Part shown: positions 1 through 5,268 of the stretch, in pieces | How the letters are laid out: each line of letters begins with the position of its first letter | Position numbering within the stretch: position 1 is the stretch's first letter | Assembly: GCA_938049795.1 (NCBI GenBank) | Contig: CALLCD010000012.1 | Location: 1 to 5,268 of the forward strand | DNA from: an uncultured Hyphomonadaceae bacterium | GTDB lineage: Bacteria > Pseudomonadota > Alphaproteobacteria > Caulobacterales > Hyphomonadaceae | Direction: 5' to 3' | Length of the DNA: 5,268 bases | The notes under the pieces: model-generated | Database searches by the model: none | The model's input: the letters and a program-made list of their open reading frames with translations, nothing else | What the model was told of the DNA's origin: nothing | Position numbers and translations under genes: made by a program

Positions 1-366
1 CCAAAACTCTTTGGCGGGGACGAATATACCGTGCTTGGCGCCGTGAGCGAACTTGCAGGGTCCGGCCTCTGGCTGATCGCCACCATTGTGATCGTGTTCT
101 CGGTGATCTTTCCGCTGGCGAAAACACTGATCGCAGCGGTGATCTTCCGGTTTGGCAATCGCGGCGCGCGGCGCACCGCCCAGATCATGCAGTTTCTCGG
201 CAAATGGTCGATGCTCGATGTCTTCCTTGTGGCGCTGCTGATTGCGCTGACGCAAATGTCCGAACTTCGCGCCCTGGAGCCGCGCGCGGGGCTGTATCTC
301 TTCGCAGCGGGTGTTATCCTGAACAATATTGCAACTGCACGCCTCGCTTGGGCGCGCGCCACCTGA
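1..366 (+). CDS. PqiA-family (paraquat-inducible protein A) inner-membrane protein, C-terminal part, 5' truncated by window
   Basis: The reading frame is open from the first base to a TGA at 364-366, so the gene begins before the window and 121 residues are visible. They match the end of a PqiA domain: a short polar/Gly stretch, a long hydrophobic segment (visible residues about 22-50), the hallmark KWSMLDVF (68-75) running into a second membrane segment (72-88), then a Pro/Gly turn and a last membrane segment (about 96-110). PqiA and its relatives LetA/YebS are integral inner-membrane proteins that work with MCE-domain partners (PqiB, LetB) in envelope lipid transport; that is family knowledge. 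No MCE gene is visible downstream. Many alphaproteobacteria have a short one-domain form, while enterobacterial PqiA has two domains; truncation hides which this is. A GTG at 31 could be mistaken for a start, but homologous sequence continues upstream of it. The next gene begins 19 nt later, suggesting one transcript. Confidence 0.85.
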   Translation, partial: PKLFGGDEYTVLGAVSELAGSGLWLIATIVIVFSVIFPLAKTLIAAVIFRFGNRGARRTAQIMQFLGKWSMLDVFLVALLIALTQMSELRALEPRAGLYLFAAGVILNNIATARLAWARAT

Positions 367-385
367 TCGCCGGAGCACACGAGAT

Positions 386-1054
386 ATGAGCCAGCCCAAA
401 ATGGAAATCCGGATCATTCCGGTCACGCCCCTGCAACAGAACACGTCGCTGATCTGGAACACCGAAACCAAGGAAGGGGTGTTTGTTGATCCGGGCGGGG
501 AAACGGCGCGGCTGATGGCGGCGGCCGAGCAGTTTGGCGTGAAAATCGTCAAAATCTGGCTCACTCATGGCCATCTCGATCATGCGGGCGCGGCAGCTGA
601 AATCCGCGAGCTGACCGGCGCGCCAATCGAAGGTCCGCACAAGGATGATCAATGGCTGCTCGACGAGATCGAAGCCCAAGGCGCAAAATACGGCATCACC
701 GATGGCCGCAATGTCATCCCTGACCGCTATCTCGAAGAAGGCGACACGCTGACCCTCGGCGATATGACGTTCGGCGTCACCCATTGCCCCGGCCACACGC
801 CCGGCCATGTCGTGATCTACAATCTCGAAGGCAAGCTCGCCTTTGTCGGCGATGTCCTGTTTCGCGGCTCCATCGGCCGGACCGATTTTCCAAAAGGCAA
901 TCACCAGCAATTGCTCGACGCGATTGTCCGAAATCTCTGGCCGCTGGGAAATGATATGCGCTTTGTGCCCGGACACGGACCCATGTCGACCTTTGGTCAG
1001 GAGCGGCAGGACAATCCGTTCGTAGCCGATGGCGTCTTGCAGGCCGGAGCCTGA
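386..1054 (+). CDS. Metallo-beta-lactamase-fold hydrolase, YcbL/glyoxalase-II-like
   Basis: A 222-residue protein with the complete metal-binding set of the MBL fold. THGHLDH at 60-66 supplies H61, H63, D65 and H66, CPGHTPGH at 134-141 supplies H137, VGDVLF at 154-159 supplies the bridging D156, and PGHGP at 195-199 supplies H197. GSIGRTDFP (161-169) and the closing FGQERQDNPFV (203-213) are typical of the YcbL branch of glyoxalase-II-like proteins, which hydrolyse thioesters such as S-lactoylglutathione. The actual substrate here is inferred only from family. There is no signal peptide, so it should be cytoplasmic. Length fits YcbL (about 215). I chose the ATG at 386 because it follows the preceding stop, has GGAG at 372-375 and makes residue 1 fall just before the first strand. 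An in-frame ATG at 329 would add 19 basic residues and overlap the PqiA gene by 38 nt. The next gene starts 6 nt after the stop. Confidence 0.95.
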   Translation: MSQPKMEIRIIPVTPLQQNTSLIWNTETKEGVFVDPGGETARLMAAAEQFGVKIVKIWLTHGHLDHAGAAAEIRELTGAPIEGPHKDDQWLLDEIEAQGAKYGITDGRNVIPDRYLEEGDTLTLGDMTFGVTHCPGHTPGHVVIYNLEGKLAFVGDVLFRGSIGRTDFPKGNHQQLLDAIVRNLWPLGNDMRFVPGHGPMSTFGQERQDNPFVADGVLQAGA

Positions 1055-1060
1055 TCGGAC

Positions 1061-1891
1061 ATGCAGGCCGGCTTGCCTCATGGCACTTATGCGCCCGGTC
1101 TTGCCGTTAGGATCGTTTTGTTTCTCAGCCAGAACACGGCGCTTGGACGAGGTAAGGCGCGCAAGGTCATGGCTGCGCTGGTGCGCCGGTTCAGCGAGGA
1201 TCAGCTTGATGCCAACCTGTTTGGCCAGAAGGTCCGCTTACATCTGCACAATAACAGTTCCGAGATCAAAGCGCTGATGAACCCGCACCGCTATGCCCGC
1301 GCCGAACGTGACTTCTGTATCGCCTATCTTCCACCCAAAGACGGCATCTTCGTTGACATCGGTGCCAATGCCGGTCTCTTTTCGCTGGGCGTTCTTGCCC
1401 ATATGAGCGGCGGCACCCTGATCGCTGCCGAGCCGCAACCCGCGCTGCATGCGCGGCTGGTGGCGAATTTGGAGAGCTTCAATCCCGATCGCTCGAACCC
1501 GCCCGCCATACATGTTCTCCAGACAGCGATTGGCGCAAGTCAGGGCGAGCTGTCACTCAATGTGCCTGATCAGCTTGGACAGGCAAGCGCAAGGGCTTTG
1601 GCCGACACAAATTCGATAAGGGTGCCCGTCCAGCCTTTGCGAGATATTGCGCTGGCCTTGGGTCTTGACCGAATAGATGTCCTGAAAATTGATGTCGAAG
1701 GGTTTGAGGACGAGATTATCATTCCGTTCCTTGAAACCGTCCCCGAAGCGCTGTGGCCGCGCGCGATTGTTCTCGAACATTGCCATCGCGACCGCTGGGA
1801 ACGCAATTGCGAGGTGACGCTTCTGGATGCGGGCTATGAACTTGTGCTGAAGGATCGCACCAATCTTCTATTTGCGCGGAGGGCGGTTTGA
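1061..1891 (+). CDS. FkbM-family SAM-dependent methyltransferase
   Basis: A 276-residue protein. The SAM-binding region begins with VDIGANAG (98-105), followed by the acidic EPQP turn (124-127) that contacts the ribose in Rossmann methyltransferases. LKIDVEGFE (208-216) is the diagnostic FkbM motif. The last part (about 234-273) contains the usual closing strands. Known FkbM proteins methylate hydroxyls of small molecules or sugars, and many sit in polysaccharide or lipid-decoration loci. The substrate cannot be read from this sequence. Residues 1-90 form a basic N-terminal extension typical of alphaproteobacterial members, with a moderately hydrophobic stretch at 13-22 but no convincing signal peptide or membrane anchor. 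The ATG at 1061 has GGAG at 1046-1049 (11-nt spacing) and lies 6 nt after the hydrolase stop. An in-frame ATG at 1169 would still keep the whole catalytic domain. The stop codon overlaps the start of the downstream kinase. Confidence 0.92.
   Translation: MQAGLPHGTYAPGLAVRIVLFLSQNTALGRGKARKVMAALVRRFSEDQLDANLFGQKVRLHLHNNSSEIKALMNPHRYARAERDFCIAYLPPKDGIFVDIGANAGLFSLGVLAHMSGGTLIAAEPQPALHARLVANLESFNPDRSNPPAIHVLQTAIGASQGELSLNVPDQLGQASARALADTNSIRVPVQPLRDIALALGLDRIDVLKIDVEGFEDEIIIPFLETVPEALWPRAIVLEHCHRDRWERNCEVTLLDAGYELVLKDRTNLLFARRAV
1878..1890 (+). promoter_or_regulatory. Strong ribosome binding site selecting a TTG start for the histidine kinase
   Basis: GGAGGG at 1878-1883 lies 4-5 nt before TTG at 1888-1890. 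The TTG shares bases with the TGA stop of the methyltransferase (TTGA, 1888-1891), the same geometry as the common ATGA overlap. No ATG follows in this frame before codon 23 (1954), which falls inside the first membrane segment, so the TTG is the best start. The arrangement implies translational coupling of kinase synthesis to the methyltransferase. Confidence 0.8.
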
Positions 1892-3195
1892 AACTGGTAA
1901 GGCTCTCATTCCAGAAAGTGTTCCCGCGCGGGCTCTATGCGCGCAGTGTGCTGATGACGTTGCTGCCGGTTACGATCATTCTGGCATTGATGATCATCTA
2001 CTATTTCAACGGCCATTTGCGCTCGGTCAACAATAAGCTCATTCAGGCCGTCGCCCGCGAGGTCGATCTGGTCGAACAGACTTGCGCAATGGAAGAGAGC
2101 AATCTGACCGCAATGGCTGTCATCGAGACGCGCCTGTCCCTACGGCTCGATTGTGACTTTAAGCCCGAAGGGGACGATCCCAGACTGGACGCCTGGTTTG
2201 CCTATCGCGGGGATGTCCAATCCATGCTTGAGCAGCAAATGGGCAAGCCCGTCGAAGTCGCACTTTTGCCGGGGCGGCGTCTGCTCGACATCAGGGTAAT
2301 CTCGCCAGACAAAACCCTCCGTATCGAGATTGAAAAGAAGCGCGCACTGGTTATCAATGGGCATATCTTCATCGTTTGGGTGGTCTTGTTCAGCCTGTTC
2401 ATGGTCGTCACCGCGCTCGCCTTCCTGCGCAATCATGTCCGCTCGATCCTGCGGCTGACCGAGGCGACACAGAGCTTTGGCCGCGGCCAATCGCTCTCCG
2501 GCTTTGAACCGTCCGGCGCAAACGAGATCCGCTCCGCCGCCAAAGCGGTCATCGAAATGGGCGAGCGGCTGACCGGCTTTACCGAACAGCGCACCGCCAT
2601 GCTCACCGGCGTCAGCCATGATCTGCGCACCCCGTTGACCCGGCTCAAACTGCATCTCGCTCTGCAAGAGCAAACCGAAGATGTGGTCGCCGCGCGCAGG
2701 GACCTCGAAGACATGGCGGCCATGCTCGACGAATATCTTGCCTTTGCAAAAGGTGAGGATCTTGAAAGCGCCGAAACGCTCGATCTCGCCGCGCTGGTCA
2801 GAGAGGTGGCCGCCGGGTTCCGCGATGGAGACCTGGTGCTGGGGACCATTATGCCGCTCGAAATCGTGGCTCGCCCTCTGGCCCTGAAACGAGCACTGAC
2901 CAATCTACTGGTCAACGCCGTCAAATACGGCACCAAAGCCGAGCTTAGCCTTGCGACCGATGGCGAGCGGGCGATCCTGACCGTCGATGATGATGGCGAG
3001 GGCATCCCGCCCGAAAAATACGAGGCCGCATTCCAGCCCTTCACCCGCCTTGACGATGCGCGCACGCAAAATGTCCCGGGCACAGGGCTAGGTCTGGCGC
3101 TCAGCCGCGATGTCGCGCGCAGTCATGGCGGTGAGATCAGTCTGCACCGCTCGCCGCTTGGTGGCCTTCGGGCGCGTCTGGTGCTGCCGCTGTAG
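1888..3195 (+). CDS. EnvZ-type transmembrane sensor histidine kinase (orphan in this window)
   Basis: A 435-residue sensor kinase starting at TTG. In order: a basic cytoplasmic N-terminus, membrane segment 1 (about 20-40), a periplasmic sensor of about 115 residues (42-157), membrane segment 2 (about 159-180), a HAMP linker (about 181-232), and a HisKA dimerisation helix with GVSHDLRTPL (241-250), where H244 is the phospho-acceptor. The HATPase_c domain follows: N box LTNLLVNAVKYG (337-348, N339 and N343), G1 DDDGEGIP (367-374), F box FQPFTRLD (382-389) and G2 GTGLGLAL (398-405). All catalytic boxes are intact, so it should autophosphorylate. The motif context resembles EnvZ/RstB kinases, which normally pair with an OmpR-class regulator, but no regulator gene is in view. 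The only two cysteines, C66 and C89, both lie in the predicted periplasmic sensor. Its stop lies inside the tail of the opposing TetR-like gene (59-nt overlap). The signal sensed is unknown. Confidence 0.96.
   Translation: MKLVRLSFQKVFPRGLYARSVLMTLLPVTIILALMIIYYFNGHLRSVNNKLIQAVAREVDLVEQTCAMEESNLTAMAVIETRLSLRLDCDFKPEGDDPRLDAWFAYRGDVQSMLEQQMGKPVEVALLPGRRLLDIRVISPDKTLRIEIEKKRALVINGHIFIVWVVLFSLFMVVTALAFLRNHVRSILRLTEATQSFGRGQSLSGFEPSGANEIRSAAKAVIEMGERLTGFTEQRTAMLTGVSHDLRTPLTRLKLHLALQEQTEDVVAARRDLEDMAAMLDEYLAFAKGEDLESAETLDLAALVREVAAGFRDGDLVLGTIMPLEIVARPLALKRALTNLLVNAVKYGTKAELSLATDGERAILTVDDDGEGIPPEKYEAAFQPFTRLDDARTQNVPGTGLGLALSRDVARSHGGEISLHRSPLGGLRARLVLPL
3137..3195. other. Tail-to-tail coding overlap of 59 nt between two convergent operons
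   Basis: The plus-strand kinase ends with TAG at 3193-3195, and the minus-strand TetR-like gene ends with TGA at 3139-3137. Both frames are coding here. The kinase codes for the last strand of its ATPase domain (GGEISLHRSPLGG and onward), which is conserved, while the opposing gene codes for its low-complexity tail. This indicates that the tail of the TetR-like protein was gained by read-through into the kinase, not the reverse. No stem-loop with a T run is visible on either strand around 3100-3260. Confidence 0.9.
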
Positions 3196-3811
3196 ACTGA
3201 GTGTCCGGATGCGTTGAAGAGGTGGACCGTGCGCCGGGCGCGAACCGTTTCAGCGCTGCGAGCCTGTCCTCGGCCGTGATCAGTTCCGCATCCAGCGTCG
3301 CCATTGTGCGCGCAAAATCGCCGCTCTCATCTTGGCGCCATGCCCGCTCCGTTTGCCGGATCACCCAGCCGAGCCCGAGCCCTGTCACCCGCATCTCCAC
3401 CGGCCCCAGCGTATCGAGCTTCGCACACGCCAGCGCCCAATTGGCCGACCGTGCATGCGCCTTCAAAAGCTCCGCCCGCAAACGCGGTGAGCCGTCCCGC
3501 CAAGCCATCAGTGACAAGACCCCCGCGCGCTGCGTCTCGAACTTTTCAAACCGCCGCATAATTGCATCGAACAAGCGTTCGCGCGGCGAGTCTTCCGCGT
3601 CACACGCCTCCGCCGACATGGCCAGATCACCCCAAGCTTCAAGCTGTCGCGCCAGCGCCGTCTTGCCATAGCTCTGATAGAGATCCCCAAGCGGCTTACC
3701 AGATGCGTCGGCAATATCGCTCAGGCTGATCTCCCGCCAGCCACGTTCGCCCGCAAGGCCCAGCGCGGTCTCCAGCGTCGAAAAATCGGTTTCAGTCTTG
3801 GCGTCGGACAT
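3137..3811 (-). CDS. TetR-type regulator with COQ9-like C-terminal domain
   Basis: A 224-residue protein. Residues 12-58 form a TetR-like three-helix DNA-binding region: ISLSDIADASGKPLGDLYQ (28-46) matches helix-turn-helix 2-3, and a short form of the usual F-P-S-K motif follows (SYGKTAL). Residues about 78-183 resemble the COQ9/RpsU-like ligand-binding half: RLFDAIMRRFEKFETQRAGV, then a Trp-containing helix, and GDFARTMATLDAEL near the end. The fold is related to TetR but COQ9 proteins bind lipids in ubiquinone synthesis, so the role could be transcriptional or lipid-related; sequence reading cannot decide. Residues 191-224 are a low-complexity Ser/Thr/Ala/Pro tail, probably disordered, and its codons overlap the kinase 3' end. 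The ATG at 3811 has GGGGA at 3823-3819 and lies 2 nt after the proC stop, so it is the last gene of the ybjN-proC operon. No ligand or target operator can be named. Confidence 0.83.
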   Translation of the reverse strand: MSDAKTETDFSTLETALGLAGERGWREISLSDIADASGKPLGDLYQSYGKTALARQLEAWGDLAMSAEACDAEDSPRERLFDAIMRRFEKFETQRAGVLSLMAWRDGSPRLRAELLKAHARSANWALACAKLDTLGPVEMRVTGLGLGWVIRQTERAWRQDESGDFARTMATLDAELITAEDRLAALKRFAPGARSTSSTHPDTQSTAAAPDAPEGHQAASGAD

Positions 3812-3813
3812 AA

Positions 3814-4617
3814 CTACTTCCCCGATGATAAAGCGCGCTCTCGGCTTGCGGCGGCCCGCACGGCTTCGCGCAAGAGCGACGGCATGCCATCCCCGCGCAA
3901 GAGAATATCAAGCGCCGCCTCGGTTGTCCCGCCCTTGGAGGTCACATTTTTGCGCAAGCGGCCCGGGTCCTCGCCGGTCTCATACAAAAGCTGCGCTGCG
4001 CCGATAATCGTCTCGCGCGCCAACATCGCGGAAAATTTTGGCGACAATCCTTCCGCTTCGGCCGCGCCCGCCAGCGCTTCGACCAGCAAGAACAGATAGG
4101 CCGGACCAGAGCCCGACACGCCGGTCACCGCCGACATCTGCGTCTCCGGTACGGGGCCTTCAACATGGCCGAGCGGTTTGAGCAGCCGCTTGGCTTTGGT
4201 CACATCTTTTTTGCGGCCAGTATCAGGCGCACAGATCACGCTGACGCCCCAACCGATAGCACCCGGCGTGTTCGGCATCGCGCGCACAATATGGTCGGTG
4301 CCGAGCAGTTCGCGCAGCATCTTGATCCGGATTCCCGCCATGATCGACACAACCAGCGTCTCCGGCCCGATCCAATCGGCCATCTCTGTGGCCACCGTCT
4401 CGAAAATCTGCGGCTTGACCGCGACAACCACAACGTCGGCGGGGCGCGGCGCAGGGTTGAGCGCCAGCGCGTCCTCATCGGCTTGTGCCTTGATCAAATC
4501 GGAGGGTTGCGGATCAATAACACAAATCTGCGGACGCGAGCGCCCGCGCAGCCAGCCATCAATCAGGGCTGACCCCATACGTCCTGCGCCAAAAATTGCA
4601 ATCTGTCTCGAGGCCAT
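3814..4617 (-). CDS. proC: Pyrroline-5-carboxylate reductase
   Basis: A 267-residue cytoplasmic enzyme that reduces 1-pyrroline-5-carboxylate to L-proline with NAD(P)H, the last step of proline synthesis. The N-terminal Rossmann domain shows the dinucleotide loop GAGRMGSALIDGW (10-22), the VKPQ turn (67-70) and MPNTP (114-118). The C-terminal helical dimerisation/catalytic domain contains SGSGPAY (168-174) and the family signature VTSKGGTTEAAL (225-236). Length matches the family (about 260-280) and all hallmark motifs are intact. The ATG at 4617 puts the first strand (QIAIFGAG) at the usual place. It lies 6 nt after the YbjN gene stop, with only a modest GAGG at 4632-4629, so translation is probably coupled to the upstream gene. 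The stop TAG (3816-3814) is 2 nt before the start of the TetR-like gene. No attenuator or proline-linked control element is visible. Confidence 0.98.
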   Translation of the reverse strand: MASRQIAIFGAGRMGSALIDGWLRGRSRPQICVIDPQPSDLIKAQADEDALALNPAPRPADVVVVAVKPQIFETVATEMADWIGPETLVVSIMAGIRIKMLRELLGTDHIVRAMPNTPGAIGWGVSVICAPDTGRKKDVTKAKRLLKPLGHVEGPVPETQMSAVTGVSGSGPAYLFLLVEALAGAAEAEGLSPKFSAMLARETIIGAAQLLYETGEDPGRLRKNVTSKGGTTEAALDILLRGDGMPSLLREAVRAAASRERALSSGK

Positions 4618-4623
4618 CGCTTG

Positions 4624-5127
4624 CTAGGCCTCGCCATCGGTCTCGAACATCACCGCCTCAATCGCTTCAGCAGGGCTTTTGCCCGCCCAGATCACAAAAT
4701 TGAACGCCGGCACAAATCTGTCCACCGCTTCAAGACCGGCCGTCAATGTCGCGCTGATCTCGCCGCGGCTTGGCTCCATCCGGTCGGCCAATGCGAGCGC
4801 ATGGCGAAAAATCACCACATTATCGTCAACCCAGAAGTCGAAATGTCCCAGCCAGAGACGCTCATTCATCATGATCACAAGCTCGGAGATGACCGCGCGT
4901 CGGGCCGCTTGCGGTTTGACATCTACCGTCAGCGAAAAATGCATGGCCGAGGGCGAGGTCCGGCAGGCAAACAGCGCGCCCATCTCGCCCCAACGGGTCG
5001 GCACGATGCAATGGACCGCCTCTTGCGCATCGCGTTCAAACTGCCAGCCAAAAGCTTCGAGCACCGTCTCGATCTCATCGAACAGTCCAGCCCCTGCATC
5101 ATCAGCTCGCAAAATGTCCAGGCTCAT
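4624..5127 (-). CDS. YbjN-domain-containing protein, first gene of the proC operon
   Basis: A 167-residue, acidic, soluble protein without signal peptide or membrane segment. The N-terminal half has an alpha/beta pattern with AFGWQFERDAQEAVHCIVP (25-43). The centre carries MNERLWLGHFDFW (87-99), the most recognisable stretch of the alphaproteobacterial YbjN family, followed by VVIFRHAL (104-111). The C-terminal half is mostly helical (about 120-167). The fold resembles type III secretion chaperones; enterobacterial YbjN affects motility and stress behaviour when overexpressed, but no biochemical activity is established, so none is assigned. ATG at 5127 is backed by GGGAGG at 5141-5136 with an 8-nt spacer, the best ribosome site in the window. 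Adjacency to proC on the same strand is a common alphaproteobacterial arrangement. It is separated from the next region by about 105-140 nt of non-coding DNA. Confidence 0.92.
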   Translation of the reverse strand: MSLDILRADDAGAGLFDEIETVLEAFGWQFERDAQEAVHCIVPTRWGEMGALFACRTSPSAMHFSLTVDVKPQAARRAVISELVIMMNERLWLGHFDFWVDDNVVIFRHALALADRMEPSRGEISATLTAGLEAVDRFVPAFNFVIWAGKSPAEAIEAVMFETDGEA

Positions 5128-5135
5128 AAAGAGCG

Positions 5136-5141
5136 CCTCCC
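5136..5141 (-). promoter_or_regulatory. Ribosome binding site of the ybjN-like gene
   Basis: GGGAGG read on the minus strand (5141-5136), 8 nt before ATG at 5127-5125. It is a near-perfect Shine-Dalgarno match and fixes the start of the first gene in the minus operon. Confidence 0.85.
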
Positions 5142-5144
5142 GAT

Positions 5145-5156
5145 ATTATAAGTCAA
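5145..5156 (-). promoter_or_regulatory. Possible promoter elements of the ybjN-proC operon
   Basis: On the minus strand, TTGACT (5156-5151) runs directly into TATAAT (5150-5145). TATAAT is a perfect -10 box, but TTGACT cannot serve as its -35 because there is no spacer. About 17 nt upstream of the -10 box only a weak GACCCC (5173-5168) is found. A -10 here would put the start near 5138, inside the ribosome site, giving a very short or partly cut leader. The elements are therefore suggestive only. Confidence 0.35.
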
Positions 5157-5168
5157 ACCGCCGATCAG

Positions 5169-5181
5169 GGGTCTTTGACCC
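5169..5181. repeat. Perfect short inverted repeat, candidate operator
   Basis: GGGTC-TTT-GACCC: two 5-bp arms around 3 nt, 42 nt upstream of the YbjN gene start and near the -35 zone of the candidate -10 box. On the plus strand it is followed by ATTTTC, so a weak hairpin/terminator is another reading, but no plus-strand gene upstream needs one. Position favours a protein-binding site; the binding protein is unknown. Confidence 0.4.
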
Positions 5182-5225
5182 ATTTTCGCGGAACTAACAA
5201 CAAGTTTAGTGTGCTCATCACGGCT

Positions 5226-5244
5226 GACACCCTATGCTTGTGTC
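5226..5244. repeat. Imperfectly placed inverted repeat GACAC-N9-GTGTC
   Basis: 5-bp arms at 5226-5230 and 5240-5244, separated by 9 nt. It sits 99 nt upstream of the YbjN start and immediately before or over the possible start of a divergent gene, so it could be a regulatory half-site pair. Short arms like these arise by chance quite often. Confidence 0.2.
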
Positions 5245-5268
5245 CATGTTCGGGAAATTGGGCAATTT
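5234..5268 (+). CDS. Possible 5' end of a divergent gene, cut by window edge
   Basis: After an in-frame TGA at 5225-5227, ATG codons at 5234 and 5246 share one open frame to the window end (from the second: Met-Phe-Gly-Lys-Leu-Gly-Asn). No Shine-Dalgarno sequence precedes either ATG. A gene transcribed away from the YbjN gene would be natural here because 5128-5233 is otherwise non-coding. Too few residues are visible to recognise a family; the ORF may be chance. Confidence 0.25.
   Translation, partial: MLVSMFGKLGN

Noticed and set aside
329..385. Upstream ATG at 329 as start of the hydrolase
   Set aside because: It would overlap the PqiA gene by 38 nt and add a basic stretch absent from the family; the ATG at 386 has an upstream GGAG and the expected N-terminus.
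314..1081. A 255-codon open frame on the minus strand, antisense to the hydrolase gene
   Set aside because: The plus-strand frame holds a complete MBL-fold motif set; the antisense translation shows no recognisable domain and is a by-product of GC-rich codon use.
2477..2490. Perfect 14-bp palindrome TTGGCCGCGGCCAA
   Set aside because: It lies within the kinase HAMP region coding Phe-Gly-Arg-Gly-Gln, where GC-rich Gly/Arg/Gly codons readily produce such symmetry; nothing nearby suggests a regulatory use.
2433..3083. A 216-codon minus-strand open frame antisense to the kinase catalytic domains
   Set aside because: The translation is Ser/Arg-rich and low in complexity, a typical shadow of a GC-rich gene, while the plus frame encodes all kinase boxes.
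3997..4617. Lys in place of the frequent Pro in the proC signature (VTSKGGTT)
   Set aside because: That position is variable in the family signature, and all other conserved residues are present, so there is no reason to suspect altered function.
4178..4627. Plus-strand open frames antisense to proC (149 codons) and to the YbjN gene (4621-5151, 176 codons)
   Set aside because: The minus-strand frames carry clear family motifs; the plus-strand translations resemble nothing recognisable and have no fitting ribosome site.
5169..5188. The GGGTC/GACCC hairpin plus ATTTTC as a plus-strand terminator
   Set aside because: The stem is only 5 bp with a 3-nt loop and a short interrupted T run, and no plus-strand gene ends nearby.

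Overview
The window reads as ordinary, gene-dense chromosome from an alphaproteobacterium, perhaps a Hyphomonadaceae/Maricaulales- or Rhodobacterales-type organism. The basis is its GC-rich codon use and its gene set: a YbjN-domain protein directly upstream of proC, followed by a TetR-type protein with a COQ9-like C-terminal part, plus a short PqiA-type membrane protein and an alphaproteobacterial-style FkbM methyltransferase. The exact taxon cannot be fixed from sequence reading alone. I see no rRNA, tRNA, CRISPR, transposase, phage gene or integration scar.

Layout. Positions 1-3195 carry a tight plus-strand operon of four genes. They are the 3' end of a PqiA-family membrane protein (cut by the window edge), a YcbL/glyoxalase-II-like metallo-beta-lactamase-fold hydrolase, an FkbM-family SAM methyltransferase, and an EnvZ-type membrane histidine kinase. 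Gaps are 19 nt, 6 nt and a 4-nt overlap, and the kinase starts at a TTG inside the methyltransferase stop. Positions 5127-3137 carry a minus-strand operon of three genes: a YbjN-domain protein, proC (pyrroline-5-carboxylate reductase) and a TetR/COQ9-like protein, with gaps of 6 and 2 nt. The two operons converge, and the last 59 nt of the kinase and of the TetR-like gene overlap tail to tail. Positions 5128-5268 are intergenic. They hold the ribosome binding site of the ybjN-like gene, a -10-like box, a perfect short palindrome and possibly the first codons of a divergent plus-strand gene.

How the genes work together. proC makes proline from pyrroline-5-carboxylate, and the YbjN protein is a frequent but functionally undefined companion. 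In the plus-strand operon, membrane (PqiA), methylation (FkbM) and sensing (kinase) functions are co-transcribed, but no response regulator is in view. The kinase looks catalytically complete and has only two cysteines, both in the predicted periplasmic sensor. The most interesting points are this kinase and its coupling to the methyltransferase, and the convergent overlap. Nothing here clearly amounts to a new system.
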